A DNA stretch of 64,000 bases from Viola odorata (taxonomy: Eukaryota > Streptophyta > Magnoliopsida > Malpighiales > Violaceae). Below the pieces are notes generated by a model. The model did no database searches. It had not been told where the DNA came from and saw only the letters and a list, made by a program, of their open reading frames with translations. The translations under genes and the position numbers were made by a program. Shown in pieces: positions 10,033 to 21,320 of the stretch (positions are counted from its first letter, which is position 1; each line of letters opens with the position of its first letter). The stretch spans positions 3,350,501-3,414,500 of the forward strand of contig OY829539.1 in NCBI GenBank assembly GCA_963691705.1, given 5' to 3'.

Positions 10033-11799
10033 AACATCCCCACACTACCCCGATGCTCGCCCTCGAGCATTAAAATCAGAAAGCATCACCTCATCAGGAA
10101 CACACAGCCTCAATCCACAACACACAGAGTTACTTCCGCCACTACTTACGCCTCGACCAAGCAATACGCCACCCTCCAGCCTAGATGAACTCTGCACTAC
10201 TCTAAAGGAATAACGAAACCAGAAGAGTAGCTTTCCTACATCAGCCTGCTGTAAGCAATCCTCACAAGATATGGTGTTTATCGCTCACGCTCAGAAACAG
10301 AGTTGGGTGTTTAACACTCATCAATGCGAATGATCATGCACAAAACTAAATTTGCAATAGCGACCCGAGTACAAAGAACACACGCATGGGCAATCATATG
10401 ATCATAGAGACTTTGCGAGGGTAAAGCAAAAATAAGATATTGGAGAAGGGGGTTCAAAGTAGAGAGGAGAAAGGATAGAAGTTTCTTACCTGGATAAAGA
10501 CAAGTTGGTGAGAAAGACCTCCTGCTAGCAGCGGCGCGGGCAAGACAGAGAATGCTGATGGAGAGTGGGGGTATCATCTGCGGAAAGTGTCGTCGGTCTT
10601 CTGATCCTTGAAGTGCTCTGCTCCATTTCTGATTTGTACTCCCTTTTGCTCAAACATTTTATATTTTCTTTTTTTCTTTTTTTTTTATTTTGATTTTTTT
10701 GAGCAAAAAGGGAGCATACATGATATTCTGACTTGTTGAACTGGAGCAGCAAAATTTCCTCCGTGTCTGAACTTGAATGAATGATTGCTGTTAACGGCTC
10801 GACCCAGCAGTTGGTTTCCATATTTCTCGCTGGAATGCTTTGATTTTCCTTTGAATATCTAGGCCGAGGCGTCTGAAATCCTCACACTAGAGCTTTTACT
10901 TCTCTTATGCGTTCTGTGATTGTTGCCGTATAACTGCTTTCAGCATCTCGATGTAGCAGTTAAACATTCATAGCTCAAATCTCTGCAACTTTTTTCTATT
11001 TTCAGCTTCTGATCCGCTCTCAGTGTCTCGATCTAGCAGCTCAATACCCCCACATCGAAGATGTTGATTTTCTCTATCCCACCTTACCACTGCCAGAGGC
11101 ATCTCTCACCTGCTAAGAAGAAAGGGAATGGCTCAAGCAGTTAGAAGGGTAGTGAAAGAAAGGTATGAACAGTATGGGTAAGGAGATAAAAAGCAAGAAA
11201 AAAGATAACAAAGAAAAGTGCAAAGTCCCTAATCATATCATCGCATTCCCATGTCTAATCATGTCTATACCCTAGGGGTTTCATGCAAATTCGGCCAGTA
11301 CACAAATCATACATCCACTCAGAAATAAAATGCGGCATGGAAGCTCAAACACTCACAGGGTAAGAAACATTGATTACAAGCAGCTAGGGCAAGACATAGT
11401 CATAAGAGCAAACAGGCAGTATGGTGTGCAAGTGGTTCTGGTGCAGTGGGTGAAGATTCTGTGTGAAGTGGGCCTACTCTGTGCATTCCATCAAAGGTAA
11501 GTTTAAAAACAGGAGTAGTGCAAGCTTAGCAAAAGGTTTATTTCCAGAAAACCAAAGTTCACAAAATCCTAAAAAATCAAAAAAATTGCCCAAAACAAAC
11601 ACACAAAGCAAACACATAAGTGTCCCTCCCCACACTTAAGTAACACATTGTCCTCAATGCGAAGAGGGAACTCAAACAAGGGCATACGAAAAGAAAATAA
11701 TAATAAAGAGAAAGGAAGGAAGAAAGAAGGGAAGAAACGTGGGTTGCCTCCCACGAAGCGCCTCAGTTAACGTCTAGGCCTAGACGTTAGCTGCACTGA
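10033..11799 (-). other. Athila-like 3' untranslated region
   Basis: Runs from the polypurine tract (minus strand: tgtggggatgtt, next to the LTR) to the end of the integrase remnant. No convincing ORF. It carries a hairpin (arms about cccttttgctcaaa at 10641 and tttgagcaaaaaggg at about 10697) around a T-rich loop. Several blocks (10285-10345, about 11250, about 11402) match the Ogre-like element's 3' region in the same order. Confidence 0.7.
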
Positions 11800-14154
11800 T
11801 CAGTTCGGGTCAGGTGGGTCCACCATGGGGGGATGGAAACCCTCGTGGAACAGCTCCAATCTGTGGTCATGCACGTGAAAAATAATGCATGTGTCCATAC
11901 TCTGAATAGCAACTACACCAGGATCATACACCTGTGTGACAAGGTAATGGCCGGTCCACCAAGACTGCGATTTGCTGGAAAAGAGCCTAAGACGAGAATT
12001 GTAAAGTATAACTTTCTGTCCAGTTTCAAAGGTCTTAGGATAGAGCAACTTATCGTGATGAGCTACTGTGTTGACCGTGTCATTGGCAGTCCACAAAGCT
12101 AGGTGAGCATTGGGCGTCTTGCCTTTGCTGGTCACGGCAGTGGTGGCAGCAGTAGGGGCAGGGGCCATTGTGGCGATGGGTGCAGTCGTGGTGACGATTG
12201 GAGTTACTGTCATGGTGTCAGGGACAGCGGGAGTGGGTACGAAGGGTATTGGAGCTGATTGTGGAATGCAAAGGGTTGGGGCAAGCTACTTGACGTCGAT
12301 GTCCGTCCACCCAAGGGCCTCGCGGTATCCTTTGAGTGTGGACACCAGTTCGCGCTCCGCAGCAGGATCGAGCTCGCTAGAGATGATCACCGGGAATGTA
12401 TCATGCTCGCCAAGGTAGGCGTACTTGAGGTGTGAGGGCAAGCTGTTCAACTCTGACATTGGGTCCTGCAAAAGAGATGGTGGAAGCTTAGTGAGATCAA
12501 CGGGAAGAGGAGAAATAATAGAAGGAGGAGGGATGACAGAATGCTCTTCCAAATCAGTGACGACTTCATGCAACTCTAAGGGAGTCGCAAGCGTCAAGGC
12601 CAAGGGGTCCAGCGCTGCGGGTGGGATACTCCTGTCTAAGGCAAGCTGCAAAGAATCATCAGTAGCAAGTTCAGAAACATTAGTAGCAACAGGGGCAACA
12701 ATATTAACAAAGTTTACGCTAGAAAAATCAGTGGGATGTCTCATATTGTCAGCCATATTGAACTTGACAGTTTCGCCGTCAAATTCAATAGTGATGGAGG
12801 CATCGTGGACATCAATATTTGCTCTTGCGGTCCGGAGAAAGGGTCGTCCAAGCAGCATATCGGAGGCCTTGGTAGAATGCCCACCCTCCGTGTCAATCAC
12901 GTAGAAGTCGGCTGGGTAGATGAAACCTCCAACTTGGACCAAGACATCTTCAATAACCCCCTCTAGCTGGATGACAGATCTGTCCACTAGCTGGATCGTG
13001 GTCTTGGTGGGGCAGAGAGGTCCAAGGTCAAGACTGTTGTATATCGTCAAGGGCAAGACGTTGATACCTGCACCAGAATCACACAAAGCTCTACCAATGT
13101 CAGTAGTACCGATTTTACATGGAAGGGAGAACATACCTTTGTCCTTGCACTTGGGTGGAAGCTTTCGTTGGATCGTGGCTGAGGCGTTCCCACCTATGCT
13201 AATTTGTTTCACACCTATCATGTTACATTTGTTAGCACACTAATTTTTCAAAAATTTAGCATAGCGAGGAATGTTTTTAATAGCCTGCAGCAGAGGAATA
13301 TTGACTTGGACTTTTCTAAACATGTCAAAAATTTCACGATCCTCCCCATCTTTTTTAAACTTGATCAATCGTTGAGGAAATGGAGGCTCAAGCACTTTCA
13401 AGATGAAATCATCACTAAATTCTGGGTTTTCCTCAATCTCTCGTGGGGAGCCGTGTCTTCTAGCATGGTAGACACGCTTCTCCTTCGTTACGTCCACCTT
13501 TGCTTCTTTTGGTTCGGGCACGGGTTCAGGTAGCTCAGCGTCTAGGGCAGGCAGATCGCGGGATGGTATTTCTATACCACTTCGAAGTGTCATGGCACAG
13601 ACAGTATGCAGCGGGTTGAGTTTTGGTTGAGGTGGCAGGCATCTTTGGTTCTGTATCTCCTTCATCTCTGCAGATAAGACATCCAATTGTTTGTTCATCT
13701 CAACAACAAGATATCGTAAACTAGGCTCCTCATCATCTGGGGGAGGGGGTCCCATCTGCCCTTGTGGAGCTTGGTATTGGTGCTGCTGATTGGGGTACAC
13801 GTACTGCTGCGGTGACTGGCTAGGGTACTGCTCCTGGTTTGGATACTGGTACTGCTGCGGTGACCGACTAGGCCAAGCCGGTTGCGGATCGTACCAACTT
13901 TGGTTAGGATGATGCTGTCCTTGGTCATAATTGTTAGTAATAGGATCAAACTGCCAGGGAGCTCCGTTATAATTACCGACCGCATTAACTTGGAATTCAT
14001 ATGGGTATGCGTTAGTCGGATGGTTGGTAAAGTTGTGAAATCCGTGTGTCTTGCCCTGGACAGGTTGTCTTGAGGCTAAAACTTGAATCATACCAGTGAG
14101 GGTGGCGAGCTGTCGTTCTATAGAAGCAGCACAAATATCTTCGGTGTTGGCCAT
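11800..14154 (-). pseudogene. Athila-like gag-protease-integrase-tail polyprotein with two amber stops
   Basis: One frame of 785 codons runs 14154 to 11800, broken only by TAG at 13240-13242 and TAG at 12286-12288. First part: a Gln/Tyr/Pro-rich Gag segment ending RYAKFLKN. Middle: retropepsin with an intact DSGAGINVLP active site (near 13080) and the MLLGRPFL block. Then the frame breaks off just after the sequence that normally leads into RT and enters a Thr/Ala/Pro-rich linker. Last: the integrase C-terminal segment (GQKVILYNSRLRLF, HDHRLELFHEGF). Both stops could be CAG to TAG changes at CHG sites, a usual mark of methylated transposons. Gag lacks the N-terminal capsid domain. Confidence 0.85.
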
Positions 14155-14284
14155 GTTGGGGAATTTGGGGGGTGGTGAGGATGTTTTCAGCGTCTAGGTC
14201 TGGACGCAGAAGCGAGTTGGAATTGTAGGATCTGGTCTAGATGTCCTGCTCACACAAACAAAAGAAAGAAATCAGTACCGTTAG

Positions 14285-14302
14285 TCCCCGGCAACGGCGC
14301 CA
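14285..14302 (-). other. Primer-binding site, tRNA-Asp type
   Basis: The plus strand reads tccccggcaacggcgcca, the 3' end of plant tRNA-Asp including CCA, so the minus strand is complementary to the primer. It sits 3 bases inside the 5' LTR. This primer choice is typical of Athila-like elements. Confidence 0.85.
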
Positions 14303-14305
14303 TTT

Positions 14306-15108
14306 TGATGTGTTGTCGAAGCACATACAAAAACAATAATAAAAACCTGCTATCAAATGCACAATAAATTGTATACAGTGGAAGCAGGGTCGAACACAAG
14401 GACTAAGGGTACACGCCGACTTTCGTGTGTGACTAGGGCAAACAGATCGAAACAGTAAAAAAGGGGGGTTTTGAGAGTGTTGATTAATCTAATTATAAAC
14501 TAAGAAAGTAATAACAGACAGTAATAAAATAAGTAAGAAATCAATAGAGAAAGGGTCCTCGGTAGGAATCTATCTTCAGTTACATTTATGGTTGGCCGAT
14601 CATCGGTGCAAGGATCTTCTACCCCTGGCTGGTAGACGCGCTATAGGGACCAGGTACGCTTAGGTCCCCTGCTTACCTTCGTAATAAAAGCTACCCCAAG
14701 GTATGCTTATGGGATAACCTTGACAGTCCGTCGTCCTCCAAGGTACGCTTATGGAGACAATACTCGGATGCCCATGAAGAGGAGGTAAGACACGTCTAGG
14801 GCGAGACACTCAGTACGCTCGAGGCACTACCATAATTACTCGTTTAACCCAACTGGGGGATACCAGGTTTCCAGTCAGGACCAGTATGGTTGTCTACTTT
14901 ACCCTGCAGCTTCGCGTTAGTTATAACAACAGAGATGACTTTAATCGGCTAGGTCTAGCAGCTAGTTGGCCAGACTAGAAACAGCCCTAGTAGATTTGAC
15001 AAGAATTCGTTAAACAAATAAATACAAACCAGTGGTATATTAATATCAATTTGACCTCATGGCTTTCCTAAGCAACCTTTGATGATTCCTACATAAAACA
15101 CTCTATCA
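14306..15108 (-). repeat. Athila-like element 5' LTR (803 bp, internally deleted)
   Basis: Matches 8735-10032, but jumps from gatgattcct straight to acataaaac, omitting 495 bp (equivalent to 9520-10014) with a 2-base (ac) microhomology. The omitted part contains the TATA box, so this copy has lost its own promoter. Confidence 0.92.
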
Positions 15109-16355
15109 ACCACAGACACATGGACATCGGTCCAAAGAAACAACTACATGTGCCTCACGGCTCATTTTATTAATAGGGATTGGAAACTGCACAAAAGAAT
15201 TATCAATTTTTGTCCTATTTCTAGTCATAAGGGTGAGGGGATTGCTAAGATGATTGAGCGGTGTTTGAAGGATTGGGGAATAGAAAGGGTTTTAACAATC
15301 ACCGTAGATAATGCATCTAGTAATGATGTAGCTATTTCACACTTGAAGAGGAAGTTTAATGCCAAAAACAATACCATTTCCAACTCAAAATACCTTCACA
15401 TGAGATGCGTTGCTCATATAGTCAATCTTATTGTTATGGATGGTGTGAAAGAGTTAGGATTGTCCGTCTCAAGAATTAGATCAGCGGTTAGGTATGTGAG
15501 AAACTCCTCGGCAAGGCTTGCAAACTTTAAAGAGTGTGCTGAAATTGAGGGAATTACATGTACGCTCAAGTTAGTTACTGATGTGTCGACTAGGTGGAAT
15601 TCCACATATGTTATGCTAGAAGTTGCCCAAAATTATGAGAAAGCATTTGATAAGTTTGAGGAAGTGGATTCTTTTTATAAATCTGATCTTGATGCGGATG
15701 ATGGAGTGCCTACTTATATTGATTGGATCAATGCTAGGAAATTGGTTAAGTTTTTGCGTAGGTTTTATGAACTTACTTTGAGTGTGTCTGGATCACTATA
15801 TGTAACATCGAATACATACTTTAGGGAGATTTCCACAATTTCTGTAATTTTGACTGAAATGTTGGAAAGTGGTGATCTTGAGTTGATAAGAATGTCAATT
15901 AGTATGAAGGCAAAATATGACAAGTATTGGGTAAACATGAATGGGCATAACATGCTAACATATATGGCTGTTATTCTTGATCCTCGTCGTAAATTTGATT
16001 ATGTTAAGTTTGCTTTAAGCATTGTGCATGATGAGCAAACTGCTTTGGAAATGAGTGAAAAGGTGAAAGAAGTATTTGATGATCTTTTTTAGGAGTACAA
16101 AGCGTTGAGAGAAGGGGCTGCCTTGGTTGATAGACAAAGGAAAACAAGTTCTGCTACTTCATGTTCTTCTTTATCTTCTTCAAGTGCATCTTTTGGTATG
16201 GTTAATGATGCTAATGCTGCTGCACCTGCATCTACATTACTCGACAACATGTTTAAAATACATCAATTGGACTTAGGATGTTGGGATAACAAAACATAAG
16301 TAGAAAAATATCTTAGTGAGGGGACTGTGGCATGTGAATCAAGTGATAAGGGTTT
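15109..16355 (+). pseudogene. hAT transposase, central piece
   Basis: Continues exactly from 8734: ACC ACA GAC ACA TGG gives TTDTWTS, then LTAHFINRDWKLHKRII, TVDNASSND and MRCVAHIVNLIV, all standard hAT RNase H-like core blocks. The second catalytic Asp is in TVDNAS. One frame runs throughout but has TAG at 16090-16092 and TAA at 16297-16299. It is cut at 16355 by the Ogre-like element after duplicated ggttt. Confidence 0.9.
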
Positions 16356-17159
16356 TGTCGCGCCTCGGAAATTTAAAAAAAATTCGCGAGTGTGCAACAA
16401 AATTTGAGACCTTACAATGCTCGGCGTAAAAGGGACGCCTAGCAGCATGCAATAAAGTCGCCACCCTAATTTGGTTGCTAGGCTTAGGGAACCCTAATCG
16501 TCATGGCATAGGAAATATAATAAGTAAAAAAACTAAAGGCACAAAAAAAAGGGTCTGGACCCCAGACAAAGGTTCGGGGTCGTATTATGGTCTCGGGAAG
16601 GTGTTAGGCACCCGAGACACATCCGAAAACGGTTACCGGTTGATGAGAGAGGTGTTTAAAAAGGTGTTTGAGAAATGCGTTTTGAAAAAGGGGGCCCTCA
16701 GAGGAATAGTCACTTTAGTCTTTATTATGATCGTGATGGGACTGAATTTTCCGTAAGACTGAATGAGCGCCCCCTTTTTTCATCATCGGGTCATGCATGA
16801 TTAACTTAATTACTACGTGATCCTAACATGGATGGCTAACAGAGTACCAATTTAAATGATTGATTTTAAAGTGAAAAACTGAGGTGGGATCGAAAGTCCC
16901 CATGTACATGCAGTCAATACAAGCGAGAATTTAAAATCATATGAACATGGCATTTTAAGCAACTCTTTAAACACGTTGTTCATGTGGGTTGATTTTAATT
17001 CTAGCAGTTCTATATATCATGCATGCAGTTGATATTTGCGAAAAACATCGAATAAATAAAAAGGACTTGTGAGGCGTACTTTCGAGCGAAGCTTGAAATT
17101 AACCTACAAACGAGAGTGTTAGTGATAGCTTGAGAAATAACTGAGCAATGAAAATTTTA

Positions 17160-18330
17160 AATGACAATTGATTGTACGCGTAAAATGATGGATTGTACGC
17201 ATACGAGAATTAAATGCTGAGCTTGATGAGTGCATGAAAATAAATGGCGACAATTGATTGCATGCGAGAAATGATGAATTTTACGCATACGAAAATGAGA
17301 TACTGAGTTGATTGCGTGCGAAAAATGATTGATTTTAAGCACACGAGAATTTAAAGGCTGTGTTGATTGCATGCGAAAAATGATTGATTTTACGCATACG
17401 AGAATTTAAATGCTAGGTTGATTGCATGCGAAAAATGATTGATTTTACGCATACGAGAATTTAAATGCTGGGTTGATTGCATGCGAAAAATGATGGATTT
17501 TACGCATACGAGAATTTAAATGCTGGATTGATTGTATGCGAAAAATGATGGATTTTACGCATACGAAAATGAAATGCTGTTTTGATAAGTGCAGAAAAAT
17601 TAAATGCTATTGGCGATTTACAGGGAAGAAAAAAAGTTTAATGATTTGCAGAAAATAAAACAGGTTGATAATGCAGGGAATAAACAGTTGGATATTTGGG
17701 GAAAATAAACAGTTGATATTGCGACCGACCATGTAGGCGGTACTGAATTTAAATTGCTGAAAGTAAATTGCTGAAATTTAAAGTGCGGGAAAGTAAAGTG
17801 CGGAAAAGTAAACAGTTGATAATTTGCGGAAGGATTTCCAGCAGTTTTGCGAAAAATTAAAGCAGTTGATATTGCAGAAAATAAACAGTTGATATTGCGA
17901 CCGACCATGTAGGCGGTATTGAATTTAAATTGCTGAAAGTAAATTGCTGAAATTTAAAGTGCAGAAAAGTAAACAGTTGATAATTTGCGGAAGGATTTCC
18001 AGCAGTGTGCGAAAAATTAAAGCAGTTGAATGTTTACGAAAATTAAAATGCGACCGACCATGTAGGCGGTATTGAATTTAAATTGCTGAAAGTAAATTGC
18101 TGGAATTTAAAGTGCAGAAAATTAAACAGTTGATAAGTGCGACCGACCATGTAGGCGGTATTGAATTTAAATTGCCGAAAGTAAATTGCGGAAAATTAAA
18201 CAGTTGATAAGTGCGACCGACCATGTAGGCGGTATTGAATTTAAATTGCCGAAAGTAAATTGCAGAAAATTAAAGTGCGGAAAATTAAACAGTTGATATT
18301 TACAGAAAATAAACAGTTGATATTACAGAA
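17160..18330. repeat. Tandem repeats inside the Ogre-like LTR
   Basis: Two kinds: about seven copies of a 58-60-bp unit (gatggattttacgcatacga and variants), then five copies of a block starting gcgaccgaccatgtaggcgg, with reshuffled tgctgaaagtaaa/gcggaaaagtaaa modules between. Corresponding repeats lie at about 36055-37220 in the other LTR with small copy differences. Confidence 0.85.
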
Positions 18331-19282
18331 AATTAAAAGTGTTAGTACGACAAATAATCATACAAAGCATACGAGTATTTTACGAAAAAACGTGATCCGA
18401 AGTTTTGAAAACAATTGAAAATGGGCTGGGCCCAATTGAAGAATGAAAAGAAGTGAAAAATGGGCCAGGAATAGCGCCTGGCCCATGAGAATTTAAAAGG
18501 GAATGGGCCAAGCCCATTCCCGCGTGAACAGTGCCGTTGGCCTGGCACTGTTCATTCGTCACCTTTCTTGGTCGCCGGCGTACTGCCGGCGGCAAGGCTC
18601 CGGCCACAAGTGGCCGATTTAAAAATCGTTCGTACCGAAATGTTCGTCTCTTCGAGGACTTCCCGACTATACCAACCCCGATTTTTAGTTTGACTCGTAC
18701 AAAATTTAATTTCGAAAAAACGACAAAACTGTTAATTATCGAAAACTAATTAATTTGAGCGATCTAACCAACGATTTTTAAAATTGAAGGAGTGTATTTA
18801 ATCTACGTTATGCATATGAATTAATGACATAAAAGAAAACAATTAACTTGCTCAAACAAGAGCCAAACGAAATTAAACAAGAAAGTGGCTAAAAAAACCG
18901 AGAAATGCTAGAGAGAGAAACTCACTCTCAAACTTTGAACTTTGACGATCTTCGCTCAATATGAGCAACTGATCAGAGGGAGGGAAGAAAGCAAGGTTTC
19001 TTGCTGTTTTTTTGGTGCCCCGAATGCGTTGGAGGAGGGGGCTATTTATAGCCGAAGATCGCGTGAGGAGGAGGTGCGGGTGCTGCGCGTGGAGGCCGTG
19101 ATGACGTCGCTGTGATGACGTCGGGTCTACGGCTGCGTGAGGTGGCGGAGCTAGGGTGATAGCGGTGATGATGGCGGAGGAACAGGAGGCTATGGACGCG
19201 ACGGGAGCAGGTGGCTCGGGCGTGGGCTGCTTCGCTGCACTCCCTTGGCACTGTGCATGTGCATTATGCACATTAAATCAAG

Positions 19283-19328
19283 GGCCATTGATCTGGTTGA
19301 CTTTCCTTGGTTGACCAGATCAATGGCC
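19283..19328. other. Long inverted repeat in the Ogre-like LTR
   Basis: ggccattgatctggt and its exact reverse complement flank a short loop. It sits upstream of the TATA box in element orientation, and is duplicated in the other LTR near 38178-38223. Confidence 0.6.
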
Positions 19329-20014
19329 ATGATCAAATGGCATTTTATCTGATTAAAATGGCCTCGAGCCGGTTCCCGCGACCAAACGTTCTGAATTTTC
19401 GAGCCGAAGGTACCGTCGCATAGAGAAAAATACGACGGGTTTAACCGTCTACAGCGAAGGATGAAAATTCCTCGTTTAACGTGTTTATTTTCGCGTTCAA
19501 AAATGTGAAACGTTTGAACGGAAAAATAATAACGTTACGCCGAAAATTACGCGAATCGCTGTAGACCGTTGCGACCAGAAAAAAATCTAGCAACTAGTTG
19601 ATGGAAAACATTTTAAAGTCAAGCTATTGTCCGAGTGGACTTACTCGGGTCCAATAAAAGCTCGAATAAAAATAATAATAAAATAATAAAAATACTAAAA
19701 AATGTGCTAAAATATAAAAAATCCTAAAATTCGTGTGATGACCTAAAACGAAGAAAAAGTTAGCAAACGACTGCCTGATAATTAAAAATGTAATTTTTAA
19801 GGCTAAAAATATTAATGATAATAATAATGAAAATACATGCCGAAAAATTAAAAATGCGATTTCGAAAGCTGACGATGCTAACGATGATGCTAAAATGCCA
19901 CGAAACACCTAAGAATGCTAGCGACATTAAATCAACTGAAAATGACTGTAAATTAACTGAATAACAGAAATGCTAAAATTAAATAAAAATGGCGTCAAAA
20001 TTCGGGTATCAACA

Positions 20015-20062
20015 GTTGCCCCCTCTTTACTGTCTTATCGAAGTATTTGATAAGCAGTAAAG
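20015..20062 (-). other. Ogre-like polypurine tract and adjacent hairpin
   Basis: The minus strand reads aaagagggggcaac directly before the LTR's tgttgataccc, a standard polypurine tract. Next to it, ctttactg-cttatc arms pair with gataagcagtaaag (one bulge), giving a hairpin. Confidence 0.7.
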
Positions 20063-20099
20063 ACAGTTGCCCCTAGATATCCGAATTTTGGCGACACGG

Positions 20100-21320
20100 C
20101 AGGTCTTACCTCAAACTTACAGTGATGAGGTCTCTCTGGGAGGAGGAGATTGATTGATGCTGTTACTGGGGATACCAGGTGCTTGCTTAACGTCACTCTG
20201 GGAGGAGATAGGTTGTTGATCCTGCAAAGACGTAAACTTAGATCTGCTCGGGTATTGAGAGGCACATAAGTTGCAGGGAATGTAAATGACAACTACTCTA
20301 CCGGGGATGGAAAGTAATTTTACGAAAATGTAAACGGCAGCCCCACTGGGGGGGATGATCACTTGACATGTGACTGATGTTGCTTCGGAAGATAGTGCGC
20401 GATTCGCAGAAGTATGAATGATTTGTCCTAATGATGTCACTCTAGGAGGAGGAAAATAATTATGCAGAAATGTAGAATTGTATGAATGATGTTGCTCTGG
20501 GAGGGGAAGAAATGCTAAGGTTGAAAAAGGTAGAACTACGCTATGCTATCACTCTGGGAGGAGAAGAAATGCTACGCGGGAAACTAAATGCTGTCACTCT
20601 GGGAGGAGGAGAAATGCTACGCTGGAAACTAAATGCTGTCACTCTGGGAGGAGCAGAAATGCTAACGCTGAAACTAAATGCTGTCACTCTGGGAGGAGAA
20701 GAAATGCTAATGCTGAAACTAAATGCTGTCACTCTGGGAGGAGAAGAAATGCTAATGCTGAAACTAAATGCTGTCACTCTGGGAGGAGAAGAAATGCTAC
20801 GCTGAAAACTAAATGCTGTCAATTCCCGTAAGAGAAAGCGCGAGATGCGGAAATTAAACTAAGGTCGCTCTGGGAGGAGAAGAATGCTAAGTGTTGTCGC
20901 TCTGGGAGGAGAAGAATGCTAAGGCAGAAAATTTAAACAACGCCGATTCTCGTAGGAGAAGGCGCGAGATGCGGAAATTAAACTAAAGTCGCTCTGGGAG
21001 GAGAAGAATGCTAAGTGTTGTCGCTCTGGGAGGAGAAGAATGCTAAGTGCTGTCGCTCTGGGAGGAGAAGAATGCTAAATGTTGTCGCTCTGGGAGGAGG
21101 AGAATGCTAAATGCTGTCGCTCTGGGAGGAGGAGAATGCTAAATGCTGTCGCTCTGGGAGGAGGAGAATGCTAAATGTTGTCGCTCTGGGAGGAGGAGAA
21201 TGCTAAATGCTGTCGCTCTGGGAGGAGAAGAATGCTAAATGCTGTCGCTCTGGGAGGAGGAGATGCTAATGCTAAAGACTAAACTATGATGTCACTCTGG
21301 GAGGAGAAGAAAGCTATCGC
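20100..21320. repeat. Minisatellite array in the Ogre-like 3' region
   Basis: More than twenty copies of ctctgggaggagaagaa(a)tgcta with variable spacers. The early part has an interval of about 60 bp (with aactaaatgctgtca), the later part about 36 bp. Frames in both directions are open only because the unit lacks stops in them; I do not call them genes. Tandem repeats in this part are a known feature of Tat/Ogre elements. Confidence 0.9.

Larger units (their letters stand above)
8735..15108 (-). mobile_element. Non-autonomous Athila-like Ty3/gypsy LTR retrotransposon
   Basis: Bounded by LTRs that begin tgatgtgttg and end ctctatca. The 5-bp duplication accac lies at 8730-8734 and 15109-15113. 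The primer site matches the 3' end of plant tRNA-Asp, and gag/protease resemble the Athila lineage. The internal region keeps part of gag, the protease and the last part of integrase. RT, RNase H and most of integrase are missing, as is the N-terminal capsid domain of gag. It therefore could not have moved without helper proteins. Confidence 0.9.
16356..20014 (-). repeat. Ogre-like element 3' LTR (3659 bp)
   Basis: Starts tgtcgcgcctcgg and ends gggtatcaaca on the plus strand. It has internal tandem repeats at about 17160-17580 (58-60-bp unit with ttttacgcatacga) and 17700-18330 (unit with gcgaccgaccatgtaggcgg). A palindrome cluster lies at 18420-18555, and a minus-strand TATA box near 19038-19048. 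Confidence 0.95.

Noticed and set aside
20482..20822. Repetitive open frames on both strands (GGEEMLMLKLNAVTL-like and SISSPPRVTAFSF-like)
   Set aside because: They arise from translating a stop-free minisatellite in both directions; no start context or domain.
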